Assembly (NCBI GenBank): GCA_947167555.1
Contig: CAMVIO010000013.1
Coordinates: 1-18,501 of the forward strand
DNA length: 18,501 bases
Direction of reading: 5' to 3'
Source: an uncultured Selenomonadales bacterium
GTDB taxonomy: Bacteria > Bacillota > Negativicutes > Selenomonadales > Selenomonadaceae
This document shows positions 15,283 to 18,501 of the stretch, piece after piece. Each line of letters starts with the position of its first letter. Positions within the stretch are counted from its first letter, which is position 1. Below the pieces are notes generated by a model. That model did not search any database. It saw only the letters and a program-made list of their open reading frames with translations, and was not told where the DNA came from. A program made the translations under genes and the position numbers.

Positions 15283-16224
15283 TCAATGCCAACGGACAAC
15301 TTTATGTTCGAGCTCGGAAATCCCGTAATTCAGAGCCGAGACGACAATGCCGATCAGGAAGATGCCGGCGATGACGCGCGTGTAGTCCGCGAAGTCCGCA
15401 TAATACCGAACGAAATATCCGAGACCGGAAGTGGCGCCGATCATTTCGGCGGCGGTCAGGACCATGAAAGCGTTGGCCACGGAAAGGGGCAGGGTTTTCA
15501 TGATATTCGGCAGGCAGTAGGGCCACAGCACATGGAAAAACATCGCGGTGGCGGAAAGGTTCATCGTTTTCGCCGAATCCAGCAGTTTCTGGTCGATATT
15601 CGAAACGCTCAGCGCCACCTGGATATATATCTGCCAGAAAATGCTGCTGAAGATGACGAATATCGAAGCGATCTCGAAGGTCGGCAGCACGGCCACCGCA
15701 TACGGGGTATAGATGATCGGCGGGATCGGGCTGATGACCTTCGCCAGCGGCAGCAGCGAGTCACGCAGGCGAGCCACGCTGCCCGTCACGATGCCCAGCA
15801 GGATCCCAAGGATCAGCGCCGTCGTGAAGCCCACGCCCAAAAGATACATCGACGAGAAAATCCCGTCGAGGATCTTCTGCCAGTCGGACGCGAATATCGC
15901 GAAAACCTTTGCCGGGGAAGGGTACAAAATCAGGTTCACGCTGTCCGTTTTTGTCGTGCCGATTTCCCATACGATGAAAAGCAGATACAGGATTGCCATG
16001 ATATCGCTCAGGGATCGGGAGTTCCTTCGGAAGAGCAAGGTTGCTTCGCCGATGGCCAGGATGGCCAGGAAAGCGCCCTTCGGCGTCGAGTCGTCGGCGC
16101 CCGGCGTGAAGATCAGCCACAGCAGCACGGCGAACAACAGATGCGGGACGATTCCCTGGATGGTCCGGACTGTCGGCCATGAAAACGCTATTCTTTTCTT
16201 TTCCTGCATAACTGCCGTCGTCAT
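15283..16224 (-). CDS. ABC transporter permease, nitrate/sulfonate/taurine type (SsuC/TauC-like)
   Basis: A 313-residue inner-membrane permease of the binding-protein-dependent transport family. It is expected to dimerise and pair with the upstream ATPase. Two hydrophobic segments lie in 25-95 and the permease core in about 130-305. The EAA-like ATPase contact loop is around 218-245 (LLDSAKTMNLSATAMFFHV), and AAEMIGATSGLGYFV (about 260-274) is typical of SsuC/TauC relatives. At 313 residues it is longer than the usual 250-270, the extra being an N-terminal stretch with additional hydrophobic segments. The ATG overlaps the ATPase stop by 4 bases (ATGA), with a GGAGGAGG site just upstream. The substrate cannot be read from sequence; no sulfonate or taurine monooxygenase gene is in the window. 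Confidence 0.9.
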   Translation of the reverse strand: MTTAVMQEKKRIAFSWPTVRTIQGIVPHLLFAVLLWLIFTPGADDSTPKGAFLAILAIGEATLLFRRNSRSLSDIMAILYLLFIVWEIGTTKTDSVNLILYPSPAKVFAIFASDWQKILDGIFSSMYLLGVGFTTALILGILLGIVTGSVARLRDSLLPLAKVISPIPPIIYTPYAVAVLPTFEIASIFVIFSSIFWQIYIQVALSVSNIDQKLLDSAKTMNLSATAMFFHVLWPYCLPNIMKTLPLSVANAFMVLTAAEMIGATSGLGYFVRYYADFADYTRVIAGIFLIGIVVSALNYGISELEHKVVRWH

Positions 16225-17021
16225 AGGACGACCTCCTCCCCTCCGATTCTATCCTGCAAGCCGCGGAAGAAGCAGCCCAGAAGGGCCTGCCGCATGTGGA
16301 TGTACTCCTGCGACTGGAAGATCTGCTCCCGATTCCGCGGGCGGGAGAACGGAACGACGAATTCCTCGAGGATATGCTTCTTGTCCATGAACAGGATCCG
16401 ATCCGACAGCAGGATCGCTTCGTCCACGTCATGCGTCACGAAAACGATCGTCTTCTGCTGCTTCTCTTTCCCGAGGACGTCCAGGAGCAGGTCCTGCAGC
16501 AGGATGCGGTTGCGCGCGTCGATGGCGCCGAACGGCTCGTCGAGCAGCAGGATTTCCGGCTGCATCGCCAAAGTCCTCGCGATGGCCGTCCGCTGCTGCA
16601 TACCGCCCGAAAGCTGATAGGGGTATTTGTCCTCGAATCCCGCGAGACCGACTTTCTCCAGATATTCGCGCGCGATCTCCGAGGCTTCCTTTTGCGTCGT
16701 GTCAGGAAAAGCCTGACGGATACCGAAAGCGATATTCTGCTCCGCCGTCATCCAGGGAAACAGGGAATAATGCTGGAACACGACGCCGCGGTTCCGTCCC
16801 GTCCCGTGGCTGACGTTCCCGTCGATCAGATACTGGCCTTCCGTCGGCTCCCGAAGGCCGGCCAGTATGCTGAGAGTCGAGCTTTTCCCGCATCCGGACG
16901 AGCCGATGATGCTGACGAATTCCCCCGCGTCCACTGAAAAATTCATTTGATCCAGCGCGTTGTAGATTGTGCCGTCGTCATTATATGTGAGCGACACATT
17001 GGAAACTTCGATCTTGTGCAT
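16221..17021 (-). CDS. ABC transporter ATP-binding protein, nitrate/sulfonate/taurine type
   Basis: A 266-residue cytoplasmic ATPase that powers the importer. Walker A is GSSGCGKSS (40-48), the Q-loop is VFQHYSLFPWM (Q83), the signature is LSGGMQQR (137-144), Walker B is ILLLDEPF (157-164), the D-loop is GAIDA, and the switch histidine is H197 in FVTHDVDEA. All catalytic residues are intact. FQHYSLFPW is typical of the SsuB/TauB/NrtD group. The start is supported by GGAGG immediately upstream of the ATG. It lies between the binding protein (81-base gap) and the permease (4-base overlap). Confidence 0.95.
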   Translation of the reverse strand: MHKIEVSNVSLTYNDDGTIYNALDQMNFSVDAGEFVSIIGSSGCGKSSTLSILAGLREPTEGQYLIDGNVSHGTGRNRGVVFQHYSLFPWMTAEQNIAFGIRQAFPDTTQKEASEIAREYLEKVGLAGFEDKYPYQLSGGMQQRTAIARTLAMQPEILLLDEPFGAIDARNRILLQDLLLDVLGKEKQQKTIVFVTHDVDEAILLSDRILFMDKKHILEEFVVPFSRPRNREQIFQSQEYIHMRQALLGCFFRGLQDRIGGEEVVL

Positions 17022-17049
17022 TGCTTCCTCCTTTCCGCTGCGTATGCAG

Positions 17050-17078
17050 GATTCTTGCCGCTGAAAGCGGCAGGAATC
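17050..17078 (-). other. Intergenic mRNA hairpin between binding protein and ATPase genes
   Basis: GATTCTTGCCGCT (17050-17062) and AGCGGCAGGAATC (17066-17078) form a 13-bp stem (one G-U pair) with a 3-base loop. No T-run follows on minus, so it is not an intrinsic terminator. It may protect the binding-protein mRNA from 3' decay and so favour excess binding protein over ATPase and permease, as is common in such operons (inference). Confidence 0.6.
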
Positions 17079-17102
17079 CCATCATTGTCGCTTCTCCGAA
17101 AA

Positions 17103-18182
17103 TTACCATTGCCCGTCGTTCTTCTCGTAATCCGCCTTGAATTTCAGCCATGTCGGATCGTTCGGCTCTTCCTTCAGGAGGGACTCCAGCGCCTCGCGAT
17201 ACAGCGACGTGTCGATATGGTTCTTGATGTCGATCTTGCCTTCGATGTAGCCGACGCGCTTCATGCTGTCATAGAATTCCTCGACGCGCTTGCCCGCCGG
17301 ATCCGGTTCGAGCTTCAGATGCTCGTCCTCGAAAAGCTGGTTGCGCAGGAGATTCGCGTCCACTTCGATGGATTTATTGACGAGAGGCAGCGCTTCTTCC
17401 TGATGCGTATGCAGGAAACGGTATGCCTTGAGCTGCGCGCGGAGGAAACGCACGAGATCGGCGCGGCGCGTCTTCAGGGTTTCCGGACGCGTCAGGACGC
17501 GGCAGCAAATGAAATCCGGGGAGAGCTTGTCGACGTGGAGCGCGGAGACAAGACCGGCCTGATGCGCCGTGTCGCGAAGATTGGCCTGCACGTTGCCGGC
17601 GTCCAGCTCGCCTTTCTTGATGGCCTCGATGATGGCCGGTTCGTTGCCGAGCTCAACATACTGAATCGTGGAAAGGTCGACGCCCATTCGGGAAAGCGCG
17701 CCGCGAAGGGCGATATCGCCGGAAGCCGTGCGGACGACGCCGATCTTCTTTCCCTTCAAAGATTCCGCCGTGATGTTCTCCCATTCGTGCGCGCGCTCCG
17801 GCAGGGTGACGATATCCGCGCCTTCGCCCATCTGTCCGCCGATGACGACGAAATCAGCGCCGTTTTCCATCATGCGGAGCGGAGCCGTGGAGCCGACGCC
17901 GCCCGTCGTCACATGGACCTTGTTGGAGGTCAGCGCGCTGAGGATATCCGCATACGCGACGTTCATGACGTGAAGGTTGACCTTGATGTTTTCCTCTTTG
18001 TTGAAGCCGCCGTTCTCGGCCAGCACGGTCAGCGCGCTGCTGACGCGGTTCGTGTTGATCTGCACCTCAAGCGGTTCGCCGGCGCCGTCCTTGCCGGCCG
18101 ATTTGTTTCCGCCGCAGCCCGCCAGCAAAAGCGTGCTGATCAGGAATACGCCCAATAAGATAATGTTTCTTGTCTTTTTCAT
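17103..18182 (-). CDS. ABC transporter substrate-binding lipoprotein, nitrate/sulfonate/taurine type (NMT1-like)
   Basis: A 359-residue extracellular solute-binding protein of the SsuA/TauA/NMT1-like group. A signal peptide ends in the lipobox LLAGC (C23), so the protein is lipid-anchored to the outer face of the cytoplasmic membrane. After a short Gly/Lys/Asp linker, the two-lobe domain begins near residue 37 (LEVQINTNRVSSALTVLAENGGF). It includes ALTSNKVHVTTGGVGSTAPL (83-102), GKKIGVVRTASGDIALRGAL (144-163) and IEAIKKGELDAGNV (185-198), positions that shape the ligand pocket in this family. AGAGGGG lies 8 bases before the ATG. It is the first full gene of the importer operon and is preceded by an unusual leader (see 18239-18491). 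The ligand is not predictable here: sulfonate, taurine, nitrate and thiamine-precursor importers share this look. Confidence 0.92.
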   Translation of the reverse strand: MKKTRNIILLGVFLISTLLLAGCGGNKSAGKDGAGEPLEVQINTNRVSSALTVLAENGGFNKEENIKVNLHVMNVAYADILSALTSNKVHVTTGGVGSTAPLRMMENGADFVVIGGQMGEGADIVTLPERAHEWENITAESLKGKKIGVVRTASGDIALRGALSRMGVDLSTIQYVELGNEPAIIEAIKKGELDAGNVQANLRDTAHQAGLVSALHVDKLSPDFICCRVLTRPETLKTRRADLVRFLRAQLKAYRFLHTHQEEALPLVNKSIEVDANLLRNQLFEDEHLKLEPDPAGKRVEEFYDSMKRVGYIEGKIDIKNHIDTSLYREALESLLKEEPNDPTWLKFKADYEKNDGQW

Positions 18183-18238
18183 GATGGATTCCCCTCTCGT
18201 TTTATTACTTCTGTTCCATTATTATCTTTGTTTCGGTT

Positions 18239-18301
18239 TCAACTATTTCGGCTACACATTCGATCCGCTGTCAACTGCCGAATACATCTGAATCCAGCCA
18301 T
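18239..18301 (-). CDS. Putative 20-residue leader peptide in the importer mRNA
   Basis: On minus, an ATG at 18301 opens a 20-codon frame ending in TGA (18241-18239), with AAGGAGAG at 18318-18311 upstream (9 bases between that motif and the ATG). The product would be MAGFRCIRQLTADRMCSRNS, with cysteines at 6 and 16 and four arginines. It sits between the leader terminator and the binding-protein gene, 56 bases before the latter's ATG. Position and binding site suggest a translated regulatory peptide, by analogy with cysteine-containing leader peptides before sulfur genes in Actinobacteria. That is inference, and a chance frame of this length is possible. Confidence 0.35.
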   Translation of the reverse strand: MAGFRCIRQLTADRMCSRNS

Positions 18302-18330
18302 GCGCGTTCACTCTCCTTCGGAATAGAAAA

Positions 18331-18402
18331 CAAAAAGGCCGGGATACAGGGGGAGGAAGCGCGGCGTCCTGCGCCGCAGCTTTTTTCCCGTATTTCCCGA
18401 CC
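18331..18402 (-). terminator. Leader terminator / attenuator upstream of the ABC importer
   Basis: On minus, GGTCGGGA (18402-18395) pairs with TCCCGGCC (18344-18337, one G-U). After a 2-base bulge, TACGGG pairs with CCTGTA. An inner arm AAGC-T-GCGGCG pairs with CGCCGC-GCTT. TTTTTGTTTT follows directly. It is a long, stable intrinsic terminator lying inside the transcript that starts at the 18464-18491 promoter and before the importer genes, so it should limit their expression unless it is prevented from forming. Confidence 0.8.
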
Positions 18403-18434
18403 TTCACTTTCTTGTGATCAGTCAAAATATGATT

Positions 18435-18453
18435 TCATACTGCTTGCGTATGA
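18435..18453 (-). other. Small hairpin at the 5' end of the importer leader
   Basis: On minus, TCATAC (18453-18448) pairs with GTATGA (18440-18435) with loop GCAAGCA. It begins within a few bases of the expected transcript start. A second weak hairpin (TCAC/GTGA, about 18405-18418) directly abuts the terminator. Together they may be part of a ligand- or protein-sensing element. I recognise no known riboswitch consensus. Confidence 0.4.
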
Positions 18454-18463
18454 TTTGGGCAAT

Positions 18464-18491
18464 ATTATACACGGATTTCATTTTCTGTCAA
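18464..18491 (-). promoter_or_regulatory. Strong sigma-A promoter of the ABC importer operon
   Basis: On minus, perfect TTGACA (18491-18486) and perfect TATAAT (18469-18464) are 16 bases apart. Transcription should start near 18457, giving a leader of about 275 bases before the binding-protein ATG at 18182. A full-consensus promoter followed within about 60 bases by a terminator fits control by premature termination. Confidence 0.85.
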
Positions 18492-18501
18492 GCATTCTTT
18501 T

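Noticed and set aside
16947..18158. Plus-strand frame of 403 codons opposite the substrate-binding protein.
   Set aside because: It is antisense to a clear lipoprotein gene and lacks any recognised motif or a good binding site.
18269..18274. A second TTGACA on minus inside the putative leader peptide, as a possible extra promoter for the importer.
   Set aside because: No -10-like hexamer lies 16-18 bases downstream.
18331..18491. Known riboswitch classes (guanidine, TPP, SAM, T-box) in the importer leader.
   Set aside because: None of their signature sequences could be matched by eye, so only an unclassified attenuator is claimed.
1..18501. CRISPR arrays, insertion-sequence ends, toxin-antitoxin pairs or phage genes.
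   Set aside because: No spaced repeat series, terminal inverted repeats with a transposase, or paired small toxin/antitoxin frames were found; the only mobile-type gene is the partial Rpn-family nuclease.

Overview
The window looks like chromosomal DNA of a GC-rich Firmicute, most likely a Selenomonas-like member of the Negativicutes. The grounds are strong AGGAGG-type ribosome binding sites, sigma-A promoters (TTGACA/TATAAT) in AT-rich gaps, intrinsic terminators with U-runs, and familiar Negativicutes-style genes in a GC-rich codon style. The taxon is inferred from these features and was not tested by any search. Most genes are housekeeping; the accessory parts are the two ends.

Left end (1-1275): a Rpn-family PD-(D/E)XK nuclease/putative transposase gene on the minus strand runs off the window. 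Next is a gap with no recognisable gene, then a minus-strand tRNA-Thr(CGU) with its own promoter and terminator. The tRNA promoter is back-to-back with the promoter of the next unit. Positions 1276-4808 hold a class A penicillin-binding protein (peptidoglycan synthesis) and tyrosyl-tRNA synthetase, both on plus, closed by a two-way terminator. An AI-2E-type membrane transporter (minus, 4877-5899) faces them.

Middle (6064-11516): seven plus-strand genes are packed tightly, mostly with overlapping ends. In order they encode a secreted M48 metalloprotease, an M29 aminopeptidase, an unrecognised secreted protein, a YitT-family membrane protein, a metallo-beta-lactamase-fold hydrolase, a cyclophilin with a lipoprotein signal, and a small GIY-YIG protein. 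They probably form one transcript. Protein turnover and folding outside the membrane is a partial theme (M48, cyclophilin, secreted protein), but no single pathway links all seven. A perfect 14-bp terminator hairpin separates them from a 1176-residue hybrid histidine kinase on minus (11574-15104), which has Cache-like sensor, PAS-like, HisKA, ATPase, receiver, HPt and second receiver domains and no partner regulator in view.

Right end (15208-18501): a minus-strand nitrate/sulfonate/taurine-type ABC importer operon reads substrate-binding lipoprotein, ATPase, permease, terminator. Its leader is the most unusual part of the window. A strong promoter is followed by about 60 bases, a long intrinsic terminator hairpin, then a 20-codon reading frame with its own ribosome binding site and two cysteine codons, and only then the substrate-binding protein. 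This suggests premature-termination control of the importer, perhaps by a leader peptide, but no known riboswitch class was recognised.
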